Shown in pieces: positions 12,703 to 23,858 of a stretch of 64,000 nt of DNA. Numbering within the stretch: the stretch's first letter is position 1; every line of letters starts with the position of its first letter. Source of the stretch: Russula earlei (Eukaryota; Basidiomycota; Agaricomycetes; Russulales; Russulaceae); contig JAGFNK010000069.1 in assembly GCA_025769875.1 (NCBI GenBank), forward strand, positions 62,001 through 126,000, written 5' to 3'. The notes below the pieces were generated by a model, which was given only the letters and a program-made list of their open reading frames with translations, ran no database searches and was not told where the DNA came from. A program made the position numbers and the translations under genes.

Positions 12703-13814
12703 TCAGTGGCCCTGGTTGGAAAGCCACTGTAGTACGATATCCCTGTGCGACATTTTCAGACTGAACCGCACCCGAGGCATGGAAGACCTACAGATTGTGT
12801 TGGCTTTTCATGGAACACTGAATGCAGTCGTAAGCCACGGGATTCAAATCCTCGACCCGGTCAGAAGTACCACGTACTGAATAGCACTATGTCCATAGGT
12901 TGATTAGTTGTTTCTGTATAAAGCGCGAATACCTACCGAGACCGCCCGTCCAGTTATCTTATTGAGTTGTCTGAAAGGACCGGTCATATGTGTGTGTGGT
13001 ACGAAACAAGTTCACTTACAAGGCCCGTATCAAGCCTTGCACGTCTGTATGGCCATGAATGTCATTCTTGTTACCCAGCTGGTGGACGTGAGCCTATCGG
13101 AACACGACACAGATAGGCGTTACTGACCACGAGGAGCGGAACCCCAGACAAGGCGGGCTGACCGAGAAGCGCGTGTAGTTCGAATCTTGCAGTCTCGAAC
13201 TTGTCGCGCTGCCGATGTTATTACGAGGCAGTCAGCCGTTATACGACGGCAAAGTAACGGGTGCGAACATACGTCAGTCGAATCTACCACGAAGCTTGGT
13301 GGCCGATATCAGCGGCAGTCGCGAAGAGAAGCGACATCTTCATACACTATGGCATCGACTCCATTGCAATAACGTTCCCACATCGAGCGAAACTTTGGTT
13401 GGCCTGTACAGCCACCGACACCTGATGGGTGATGAGGCTCGGAGATTGACGGGACATTCGCACCTGCTACATCCCATATTTTAAGGACAAGGTTTCCTTT
13501 TCTTACTTTGCGGAAATTGAAGGCTACAGTTGGCACGACGTCCTCACTCCACTGGGAGAAGGCGAGAGCAGTGAACGGAACGGCCCTGTAATTTCGGAGC
13601 ATAGAAGCATACCTGCCCCGAGCCGATGACATTCACGAAGGATGTCTTTCCAGACGCCTGAAAGTGACAGTGGGCGGGGCACGCAGTCATTGCGCCAGTG
13701 AGGTACTCACCTGTAAGCCGACAACAGCTATCTCGGCTGCTTTGGTGAAGAACAGACTGTGATGGTTGAGAGACGGCCTGCTTGATATTTATCTCGACTC
13801 ACCCTGTTATCCAT
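12703..13814 (-). CDS. ARL8: Arl8-family small GTPase
   Basis: Arf-like GTPase; in animals Arl8 sits on lysosomes and drives kinesin-linked positioning, and in fungi it is linked to vacuole and vesicle motility. The gene is split into about ten small exons. Starting at the ATG at 13814 (MDNR), the parts read: [26 protein letters not shown] (P-loop), [16 protein letters not shown] (switch I), [27 protein letters not shown] (G3/switch II), [31 protein letters not shown] (G4) and CYS (G5 region). The last exon gives [14 protein letters not shown] and the TGA at 12703. Every motif is present and all joins use GT..AG. No N-terminal glycine for myristoylation is present, as expected for Arl8. It is divergent from PET127 (140 bp between starts). 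Confidence 0.9.
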
Positions 13815-13954
13815 TGGAAAAAAGAAGCGAAGAATGGGGCCATTCAAGAGCTGCGCGGGAGTGGTGAAATGAAATACGCCCGGGCCGGGAACAGCTAAAG
13901 CCCATAAACGATTAGCACGCCGTCACGTTTTAAACCTCTTCTACTTGCGACCGA

Positions 13955-16900
13955 ATGCACCTCCCTCGATGCGCCGCCCACACTTACCACCGGGTTCACT
14001 ACCCATCATTGCGCGAGCTTCATTCAATGCACGCCTATCTACCCACGTCTCGAGGCGTCCGTCAAATAGACGGCAACTCTACAAATGCAAAAGTTGACTC
14101 GAAATCACCGTCTCCAGAGCACTCGCCGTCCAGGACCAACGGAAAAAGGAACAAGTTGAGAGCAAAGGAAAGAAATTCACTCCGGAAGGAAGCCTCCTAC
14201 AGACTGTCCTCACTGCTACAACGCCGTAGCAAGCAAGCCCGGTCGAAGCGTTCAGCTGAGGGAGTCGAGGGTGCGTTTTCTTATTTTTCATGGCTGTCTT
14301 CCCGAAATCGAGCTATTATAGATGAAGAATTATCTTTTCAATGCGCATCTACAAAGCGCGAAGGTAATCTCAATACTGGTGAGAAATTTGGCGTTTTCCT
14401 TTACCTTCTCCATAATGTGACTTTCCATTCGCTATCAGAACAGTCAGCTTCCAATGGTGATAAGAGGAATGCGCGCCGTTCGCACAGCTCATCACCCTAC
14501 TCACGTCGCGTAGACGGCGTAATCTCGCCACGTGCTAGCGATGCATTCTTCCTCCAAGGTAATGCACCCCTATCAGCCATCACCCTTACTCAACCTGCCT
14601 AGATGTTATTTCGCCATCTCCGCAGAGTCCCATTGCCACTTTGGCACATGGCCTGGAGCGCGTCCTTTTCAAGTAAGAATCCTGAGAACCGAGTCGATAC
14701 CTAATCGTTCAGTTGAACCCCTCAGTCCAGGAGTTCAGTGGCTGAAAGATCCTAGATCGCAAGTGTATAGTTTCTCAACTTGGCTTGAAACAATTATCCC
14801 TGTGACGAATTTCGCGTTTGAGCGTCTCCCAACTTTCAGGCCTAGCTCGCGTGATGAGGTTCGCAACGCCTCATTCACAAGAGATGCCGTTAACACCGCC
14901 CTTCCAGGATCTATTCGCCGTAGCACAACGCGAAGGTCGAAAATATGCTGGATCAACTTCATCTATGTCAGGTCTGCTTAGTCAAATATACTACCTTATA
15001 TCCGGCGACAAACACATAAATACATCAAATCTTAGTAGCAATTTCGCAAAGCAGGTAAGAATATCCAAAATAGCGCCTCGCGCCTCCCGTGTCTCAGCAA
15101 TCCTCCCTAGCCAAGAACATTCACACCAGCTCAAAGAAGTCCAGTATCTGTTGTATTGCACTATCGCGATGGTGTATACTCGGTGGACAGTGCAGGGGAA
15201 GCCGTCTCAGGCTCGTCAAGTAAAAATATTTTGACTTGGATGGTACGTAAACCCTTTTTCTGTTCCTTCTTTTCTGATATATTGGTGTAGGGGACTTTAC
15301 TAGAAAAATACCTTACACACCCTCCGGCAGACTTTTTACGACTAACCCGCTCCGCCGGAGATTCTGCTGTCGTGGCGCAAGAGCCTACGCGTGAGGCATA
15401 TCGATATGCGAAGGTGGGGTTTCATTTTGATCTAGTTCTTGCTTTCGCGTTATATTCCTTTACAGTCAGACAAGTTCATTTTGCGCTCACAACTTGACTG
15501 TTTTGATCGTCGCCTCCCCGGAACTGGAGTGTTTGATCTCAAAACCCGCGCCGTCATGTCTATACGACATGATCTGCTTAATTTCGAAGAGAGCTCCGGC
15601 TATCAGATCTGCACTCTCCAAGGTCTTGTTGAGAGCTTTGAGAAAGAATATTACGACCTCATACGATCTGCGTTCCTCAAGTACAGGTAAGTCCTTATCA
15701 GAATGGGTGGGAGAGCCATATCGCCTCATGAAACGCACAGTTTTCAAGCACGCATAGGTAATATGGATGGTGTCTTCGTCGCATACCACAACACAAAACG
15801 GATCTTCGGATTCCAATATATCCCATTATCCGAGATGGACGCTCGGCTTTTCGGGGACTCCGCCGCTGGCGACGCCGTGTTTGAAAAGTGTCTGCGACTT
15901 CTTGAAGTAGTATTGGAAGAAGCTACACGCGAACTTCCATGCCAGGTATGCTCACAACATAAGAGTCCTGACCATATCTAATGGTGCTACCTCCTAGTCG
16001 ATTCGTCTCACTGCAGAAAAACGAGAGGGACAAGACACCCTGAAGGTGTTCCTCGAACCTGCGGCCAACAATGAAGAAATTCACGGATCGATGCCCGTCA
16101 TCCAACTAGATGTGTCGATCAATAATTACATCCTTAAGGAGGCTGCCAGTGGTCCGAATGCCGTGAACAGATCGAAGCATCCCTGTATGTTACCCCCTCG
16201 AATAGTCTCTAAGCCTTCTGTACTCATCAGTTGTGTATCGTAGGGACTATACTCTGGTCGGTGTCCAAGTCGGCCCGTGACCCTGATGTCATACGCGATA
16301 ATCTCGCTGCCGCTCGTAGGCGCGCTTTTTTCCCATTTTACCTCCCGAAAGGGGTAGGTATACGGGAGATGGAGAGAGTCTGGCATGAAATGCAGTTTAA
16401 CCCAATCGCACCTGTTGACGTACCTTTTAAGGCCGAACTTTTCCGCACACCGCCGAAGAGTGTGCAAGTACTACGTCAACTCTCACGGAAGGGACGCGGT
16501 TACCTCGCACGGACTATACGCATGCAAATGGGTAGACCCAAGCTCGTAATAGGCCTTCCTAATGATGCTCAGGAGGTTGCTCCGTTGGTGGCGTTAGCTC
16601 ATGGGCTAGGTTTGGATCAGAGTGTTGTTAGAAGTGATGATGAGCGGCTCGATGACAGCACTGCCAATTTCTCCACTAAGTATAGTGGTCTTGAAGACGT
16701 ACAAGAGCCAGTCAAGGTATCAAATGCGTTGATGGCAAACGCAGTTACCAAGAACCAAGAGACTTCCCAGAAAGTTACGACACCTTCCATCATCGACGCC
16801 AGCGAACGACGAACGCTGATCGCGGAGCAGGAACAGGCCGCACGAAGTCAGGCCAACCCATTGGCGATCCCCTTTGCTGATGGCGACGATTTCATTTCAG

Positions 16901-17166
16901 AGAGCACGTTATCCCATCTGGAGGAAATGCTGTCGGAGGATCAAGAGAGGATCGCGGAAAACGGGGACAGCTTCTCGGCAAGACGAAGCGATACGTTGCG
17001 CTCGAGGCACACCCATCCTCCTAGGGCTGCGGAGTACAGGAAATCGAGCCAATTGATAAAGGAACTGAAGAGGGATTTACAAAAACCCCCCAGGATCAAT
17101 AAACGGGGGCTGGCAACCCAAGAAGAACGTCCACATGCTGCGGAAGGGACGGAGAACGCCATTTAG
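13955..17166 (+). CDS. PET127: Mitochondrial RNA-processing protein Pet127
   Basis: Pet127 is a mitochondrial membrane-associated protein needed in yeast for 5' processing and turnover of mitochondrial RNAs. The conserved core is spread over exons from about 14620 to 16450. It includes FERLPTFRPSS, GRKYAGSTSSMSGLLSQIYY, DKFILRSQLDCFDRRLPGTG, VFDLKTRAVMSIRHDL, FEKEYYDLIRSAFLKY, GNMDGVFVAYHN and RIFGFQYIPLSEMD. The N-terminus (from the ATG at 13955) is basic with few acidic residues, compatible with a mitochondrial presequence. It is followed by a charged, low-complexity stretch. The C-terminal exon (about 16231-17166) adds a long polar tail beyond the conserved domain, ending at the TAG at 17166. 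No break was seen. The exact N-terminal exon structure is the least certain part. Confidence 0.87.
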
Positions 17167-18146
17167 CTAGAGTCTCTAGGCTCTACTAGCACTCCACCAT
17201 ATGACTTCCCTATCACGGGCCCCAGCGCGAGCACAGTCGCTTCGACGGGACCAAATCCACTTGGTAACTGACTCATCGCCGAAAAATATCTTTGCACTTC
17301 GATATTCATTCATTTATCTCACACCTCACTCACGTATCGTCCCCCCCCCCCCCCCCCCCATCCACACGCTTGGTGTTTAATACGGCCGTCACCAAAAGTA
17401 ATGGTAATATACTGCGCGATGCCACCTTGCGACGTTTGCACGGACCTGAACCGAACGCATGACCCGTAGACGCCGAAAAGTGCCCGGAAAATTTTGCGCG
17501 ACGGGTCGGTCAATGTCCGCTGCCCGCTTCCCACTTCCTACCTCGGCATTTATTAAGAGACGGAGCTGCTCCGGCTGGATTCACCCACCGCAGTAAGCGT
17601 TGGCAGACCGTGGCGTGCACAGCGCAACGGTTGCGTTGCATTGATTGGTGCGAACGCGCCTATCAGGACTGAGATCAATTTCCTTTGTCGGTTCAGTTCC
17701 TGGTGGATCATGGATACGGGGGGCCTCGGCTCTTCAGGGTCATCGTTTTCCTGACATTTCGGGGTCACACTAGTACTGGTACTGTACGGTTTTGCTTGGT
17801 TATCCAGAACCCCCCACTGGGTCCATTCAGCGTCCGTTCGCGACCCACGTTCGATATCGGAAAATGTGTCAATCGATCTCTTGGCGTCCCGTTGCCTACT
17901 CAAGCAAGGTTTCGCCAAGACACATATCGAAGCGCCGGAAAATTGTCTCCTAGACTAGGCTCTGAACTCTGAACCAACGTTGATGCGCGCTAATGATTAT
18001 TTTGATTGATGCATTGATAAGCGTCGACATCCCTAACGTAGATGAAGAATAAAAGAAAAAAAGGAATAGGAAATCGCATGGCAATTGATCCACAAACCGA
18101 GCCTCGGAACCTACAGGGAAAAACAAAAAAAAAAACGCCCGCGTTC
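17167..18146. other. Intergenic region with a 19-base C run
   Basis: About 1 kb between the convergent PET127 and the stress-protein gene. It contains a run of 19 C at 17341-17359. Open frames here lack recognisable domains. The A-rich end (about 18040-18140) may hold the 3' ends of both transcripts. Confidence 0.6.
17341..17359 (+). repeat. Poly-C run (19 bases)
   Basis: Nineteen consecutive C bases directly after ...GTATCGT. Such runs are prone to slippage and to sequencing length error. Confidence 0.9.
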
Positions 18147-20293
18147 TTACGAGCTCATCAAACTGGAGCTTCTCGCAGGGCCGTACGCGGACCCCTCGAC
18201 CTCTGTGACCGGTTCTCCCTCCTCGTCGACGCCCTCCCCGCGGCCTTCCTCCTGCACACGCATACGCTCACTCTCGCGATCCTCAGAACGCTCGATCTGG
18301 TCCCGCATGTGTGCAACCTCCTCATCGACGCGTTGAGTGACACGCTCGACTCCAGCCGCCTCCGCAAGCGACACCCGAGCGCGATGCTTCGCAAGATGTG
18401 CAGATCGGCGCGGGGGACGCTTCAGGCGGCGGCGGGCCACCATCACCGGGACGGAGCATTTCTGTATTAGGTAGTGCGATGTCGAGCCAAGCAGGATGCT
18501 GAGTCGGAGCAGCACATATTGAGCACCAGGCTGCGTGTGCAAATGACAAGGTAGATGACCGACCCTTTCAGATGACCAAGGCCACGGGAACCCACAATAA
18601 GCATCTCCGGTTCGACATGGTCGACGATGTCTGCCGGGCGTAAATGCGGAGCCACTATGGGTACCTTGATTAGACTTACCAAGAACCATGTGCCTGGCGT
18701 TCTTCGCGTGCCAGGCCTGACAAGAAATCGTTACGTTCAACCTTGTCCGCTGAAGCAGGCTGGTCGCTTGACGGCACAAGATGTACGCCAGACCCTGACG
18801 CTGTGGGAAAGATACTTGTCAAAACGGTCGTTATATGGAATTCGTGATGGCCACCGTACTTCTTGTTGAGAGCGCAGTTTGGTGGCTCGCTCCCCCGGGT
18901 TCGAGGAAGATGGATCGACTGCATATGTACTAGTCAGTTGCTGCGGTCAATGACATATTTAGAAGAGAAATTAATTTCCTCTGCTTTCGTTCTCGGAAAT
19001 TGTGACAATCAACCTTCTCTCAAGATCAGCCACATGGTACACGGCGCCTCGGACCAAAGTGACGTACATTTCATCACCATCCCTGAGGACGGTTCCTATT
19101 CCCCATTCGACGGCATAGCGACTCTCGTCGCTCAGATCACTCGCGATCACATATCTCCGGGAACGCCGGCCACTCTCTCTGAGAGCGCGCTCGGGGTCCC
19201 CCTGGGTGAGAGATATCGTGCACCTGTCGCGCTGGAAGGCAGGCCGCCCCGTCTGCAATGGAAGTGGGTCGGGACGTGTGGACTTTCGGCGGCGGGGATT
19301 CCGGGAACTTGTGTGGTTGAGGGTGGTGGGAAAGTAAGGTTCGGGTGGAACCACGACATTCACGCCTTCCCCTAGCGGATCGGCTATCTCGAGTGGGTCT
19401 GGCTCGGCAACGTCCGCAGCAACGAGGGAATTCGCCTCGGTATTAGCTTCGGTCACGGGGTCGAACTGGTCATCGACAGCCTGTTCTGATTCCGAGTCGC
19501 TCCCATTATCCCAGTCGGCATCGCCTTGAGATTCGTCGTCAGAGATGTATGAGCCACCGCGCCGGGTCGAGTCGGTGTCCGACTCAACGTCAGACTGGGC
19601 GAGCGCGCCAACATTGGGAGAGGGATCACGCGTGCGAGGACGGCGGAAACGGAAGGGAGACATGCTTCGAGAGCGCAACGTAAACGTGGAGTCGTCCTGG
19701 CCCGCGCGGGAGGCATTGGAAGATGATCGAGCGCGATGGCCATTGTCCCCTTTGGTCATTTTTGAATGCGAACGACCGCGGCCGTCTTCCGCGGTGCTAC
19801 GAGAGAGGGACAGAGAGGATAGGCCGCCCATCATCGAGCTGAAGGATTTTCGCCCGAAAGAGCCGGATATGCGAGATGCACCCGTCTCCGGAGTATGGCC
19901 GCCCTTGGTCGAATCAGGTCTCGAGGGCGTGCGTTCGAGGCCATTGGGGTCTGCCTGCTGCTTTGTTAGTATGCTTGAAGAAGACCATCTGGAAAAGAGG
20001 GGGGTCGAAGGTCGGGAAGAAGCGGGGGAGGAGGTGTCGGATACGGAGTTTGTGCGCGAAGCCGAAGTGTTCGGCGGTGCTGGTAGTTGCTGGAAGGCCG
20101 ACGCGGACGAGGGAAGACTGGCGACGGAAGAAGAGAGCGAATGACTGTTGTAGGACAGAAGCTCCACGCCCTCTTGAGGGGGGGCAAGGGGAGATGGGGT
20201 CTGGTCTTTGTCCCTGTCCTTTGAAGGGCCACCGCCGTAGACGGCCTTCTTCCAGCTGAGCCTTTTCGAGTTTGGTTGTCGACGTTCCACCAT
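18147..20293 (-). CDS. Universal stress protein (UspA) domain protein
   Basis: A fungal protein with a disordered N-terminal half and a C-terminal UspA fold. The first exon (20293 to about 19040) starts MVERRQPNSKRLSWKKAVYGG. It runs through about 370 Ser/Pro/Arg/Asp-rich residues and reaches the Usp start RRYVIASDLSDESRYAVEW. Later exons supply LLQRTRLNVTISCQAWHAKN, DIVDHVEPEMLIVGSRGLG and the nucleotide-binding-type motif LLGSTSHYLIQKCSVPVMVA. The tail has long charged helices (VTQRVDEEVAHMRDQIERSE) and ends SSLMSS at the TAA at 18147. The G-x2-G-x9-G-S type pattern of ATP-binding Usp proteins is present in divided form (GSRGLG then GSTSHYL). Exact function is unknown; members occur in signalling and stress responses. 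Internal exon borders between 18480 and 19040 are approximate. Confidence 0.82.
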
Positions 20294-20637
20294 TCAAGAG
20301 GCGGTGGGGGGTAGGAGGAGGGAGGGAGGAAGGTGAGGCAAGGTAGCGTCGCTCACCTGAAGATTGATGGAATCCGGTGAAAGCTGTGAAAGGAATGAGT
20401 CCCTCTTGGCGGGGACTAATAGAGAAGTGTCGGCAGAACTCTGATTTATAGCAGCCGCAGGCATTAGTGATGCTTGCTCCGAGAGGCAAGTGAAGGCGCT
20501 TAACTTACTTCCCACATCTCTTACAACGAGGTGAAATGAACCGCGTGTACGTGTCAGCAGAGCGGAAGGACGTTTTGATGGCCCATCACCAGCGTATATT
20601 CGTACGGAGACACTTCATTATTTTATACAAAGTCTGA

Positions 20638-23595
20638 CTATGAATTCCCAAAAATTTCCTGCATAAATGCCTCCGGATTTGGGTCGCGCCCAAGGAATTC
20701 CTGTCAACAACAACATCAGTCACCGTCAAAGGAAGGAATCACCTCTTCGTTACCTTGAGAGAATCCAGCTCATCCCGGCTACCGCCAGGTTCCAGGATAT
20801 TCCTCCGGTAACGATCTCCTCGCGCGGGATCGAGAGGATCACCCTTGAAGACGGTCGAATACATGTCTGACGCAAATACTAACGAGTAGGTGTACCTGTT
20901 CGTCTGCTTTGAGCAAGAGGAAACGCGCAGCGTCTCAAGACTCACCCGTAGTATCCGGCGTCGTATCCACCAACGATATGTCCGAACGAGCCCTGGCCCG
21001 CACTACGCTTACCACCTTTTACCAGCGAAACACGTTCACGCAGATCGTTCCACAGCGCCGTCACATCTTGTTTGTCTATGCGGATCGTCCGTTCCAACCT
21101 TCATGAAGGTGCTCGGGACCGGCTTACCTTTATTGGTATGCACCTCAAAGTCGAACCAAGCAAAGAAAAGCTGCCGCAAGTAGAAAAGGCCCACATGGAC
21201 ATAGCGGCTGTGAAGTTTCGCGAGTTAGTCCAGAAAGGAGCTCAAAGCACGACCGCGCCAGCACACCTCCGAACCAGTTTGTCTATCAGTTCAGCCGAAA
21301 GTGCCTCGTTTGTCTTATAATGGCTTGACATTTTCTTCAGAACCTTAGGCTCCCAGCACCTATCGAACCCAGATCGGGATGCGGCTGAATGCACGTGTCA
21401 TGAGACGCACCAATTCTCAAGCATCTGCGAAGGCGCTTCGACAAAGTCGCGTGCAACATGCGTCCCATGGAAGCGAGCGAACTGCGTACGGCTCAGCAAA
21501 CCGTGAAAGACGTGACCCATTTCATGGAAAAACGTGACAACGTCGTCATGACGCATCAATGCCGGACGATCCGGAGTAGGTTTGGCTAGGTTAGCGACCA
21601 TCGCAGCCAAGGGATACGCGCGCTTGCCGTCTGAGCGTATATATCCAGGCAGCAAGGGCCAGACAGCCGCGTGGCCGTACTTGGATTCTGATGATGTCGT
21701 GACGCGTGAGGTCTAGCAACATGAACGAGACAGCAAAAACACAAGACGACGTACCACGTGGGAAGAGATCAAGGTAGCAATAACCCACAAAACCGGATTC
21801 ATCTTTAGCATCCGCAGCCCACACCGCAAACATCTGCGCGTCTGGATGCCAAGTTTCTTTATCTTTAATCTCGTGGAATCGTACACCGAGCAAGTTCTGG
21901 TATATCTCCAGGATGGTCGGAACGACCGCTGATACCGGGAAATACTCCTTTACGAGAGCGTCGTCGAGGGAGAGGGTCCTCTCTGTATATAGGCGGTCGT
22001 AATAACGATAATCCCATAGGTAGAATTCGCCATCGAAAGGCTCTCCTTTAGTCTTGAGTTCATCAACTTTGAGTTTCAGGAGAGTTTCGCGCTCCTGCAG
22101 TCCTAACGGGCGCAGTTTCTGCTCGAGGTCAGTCAGAAACTGGGAGTATTGGTTAGCACCATCATTATGTGAAGGCATATTGGACAAGCCTTCTTGACGT
22201 TGTCACCACTCTTGACCATTTTGATCTCCGTTCGGTGGTCAGCCCAGTTCTTATATCCTAGTAAGGTGGCAATATTCCGACGCAGTTCGAGCGCACGGTC
22301 AAGGAGGGGAGCATTCAATTCGAGACGAGCCTCATAACTTTCATAGGCTCGGCGACGGGTCTCCGCACTTTCCGCATATTTGAACTGCATAATATCGTGA
22401 GGCAAGCGTGCCCAAGAAGCATCAACTTGCATACCACTGGGAAGATATCCGGGGTCTTATGGGTCACATCGTATAGCTCTTTGCCATCCTCAGTGCGCTT
22501 CGCATATCCTGAGATCACATCCTTCGGAACCCCTTTGAGTTCTTCGAGGGTGAAGCTCACAGTCCCCTGGAAGTCATGAATGACGATGGCATTCGATATG
22601 AGATATCAGTCCGACTTACATTCTCCTCATTGAAGTTTTTCTGTAGCCTGTTGATGAGGTCGCCATCCAAGAGCTGATATATTGAATACACTGACGCTGA
22701 ATTCCAGGCAGATTTGGGACAACTCCTTTTTCGACTCTGTGAGCTGTTCGCGATCTGCCTCGGGCAGGCCGAGTCCAGCACGCGTGCCCTCTTGAACCAT
22801 CTTCTCAACCAGGCGCTGTTCCTCCTGATTAAGTTTCCTTCCGGAGGTCTCGATATTCTTCTGCGCCGCGACCTTAGCGCGGTAGACATCGATGCGCATT
22901 GAAGACTCTACGCCGAAATCGCTCACGAGCTGCTCCGCCTCGTTCGAAGCATCGCGCAGTTCTTTCGATGGGGAGACATTCTGATAGAATGAGAGTGGCT
23001 CGGTGCTCGCATCAAATTCCGCTTCACTGTAGGCAAGCGCAAGCTAGGATCGCGCGGGAGGGGGGTTAGAGAGGAGCCCAAAAGTGGATACGAGTTTCTT
23101 ACAAAGACCTATGTTTTGTTAGAAGGGAGGAAAACCGCGTGAAAAGGGCGTCACACTCACGGTCTCAAATTGACATTCTGAGGGGGGAAGCTTGGCTACT
23201 CGATCCCGGACCTCGCGATCCCTCTCGATAGCTTCCTTGGTCAACTTGAGGATATCCTCGGGTGTGTGCGTCCACGAGGGTGGGGGTTGTGGGGGCGTCA
23301 AGTTGGCCATGTTGGAGGAGGACAACGAGGAAAGATCAAATATGGCAGAGAGCGCTGACGTTGTAGAGAAAAGGCGCGTGGCAGTTCTCCAGATGGGGAC
23401 GGAAGGGGACGAATGGGCGACACGAGTGTAACGACCGAGTACGCCTTGTCTACTGGCAGCGATCGATCTGAAGGCAGATCGAACCTCCCAACGCGTTGCG
23501 AGACCCACTGCGATGAGACCACAACCAACACTAAAAGCTGCTAGTCGTCGTCGAGGTTGTCGCGTGACCGCAAGCATGGCAACAACAACCAACAC
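20638..23595 (-). CDS. M3-family zinc oligopeptidase (thimet/saccharolysin type)
   Basis: Zinc endopeptidase that cleaves short peptides, in cytosol or mitochondria. The catalytic exon (about 21655-21400) has FFHEMGHVFHGLLS, i.e. HEMGH, plus the distal zinc ligand in EAPSQMLENW. Other conserved blocks are ELKTKGEPFDGEFYLWDYRYYDR-like sequence at about 22060-22000, FVGYCYLDLFPR before it in the gene, and a final exon ending LGRDPNPEAF with the TAG at 20638. The longest start (ATG at 23595) gives a basic, Arg-rich leader of about 94 residues. A second in-frame ATG at about 23310 (MANLTPPQPPPSW) matches the start of cytosolic relatives. Dual mitochondrial and cytosolic forms are therefore possible by inference. 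It is divergent from the polo-box gene (263 bp between starts). About 680 residues without the leader, usual for the family. Confidence 0.88.
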
Positions 23596-23858
23596 TCGGT
23601 TCGGCCCTGCAAAGGCCGCATCGCGCTCCCGTGATCACAAGCATTGGCACCCAACGCCGCCAACATCATCATCTACGAGTATCATCAAACTCCCCGACTT
23701 GAAAATCTTTTGGGCCTCATCTCTCGCCGGGTCAAGTTTTCCCGCTTTGTTCGTGCTTTCGTATCCTGTGCTGGCACACATAAACCTCCATTCTCGCTCG
23801 GCCAAACGACGTCTTGGTTCACAATTCGAACCATAAACCATAGTTCTGTTCCTCTCAT

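Noticed and set aside
12840..13200. B-box-like strings GATTCAAATCC and GTTCGAATC suggesting tRNA genes
   Set aside because: Both lie within the reconstructed ARL8 exons and introns on the minus strand and have no matching stems.
13309..13632. ARL8 as a truncated pseudogene ending after the G3 motif
   Set aside because: First impression from the single long exon; tracing further minus-strand exons down to 12703 recovers G4, G5 and the C-terminal helix, so the gene is intact.
17553..17918. Minus-strand 121-codon frame as a gene
   Set aside because: No domain, mixed composition, and it lies between two convergent genes where 3' untranslated sequence is expected.
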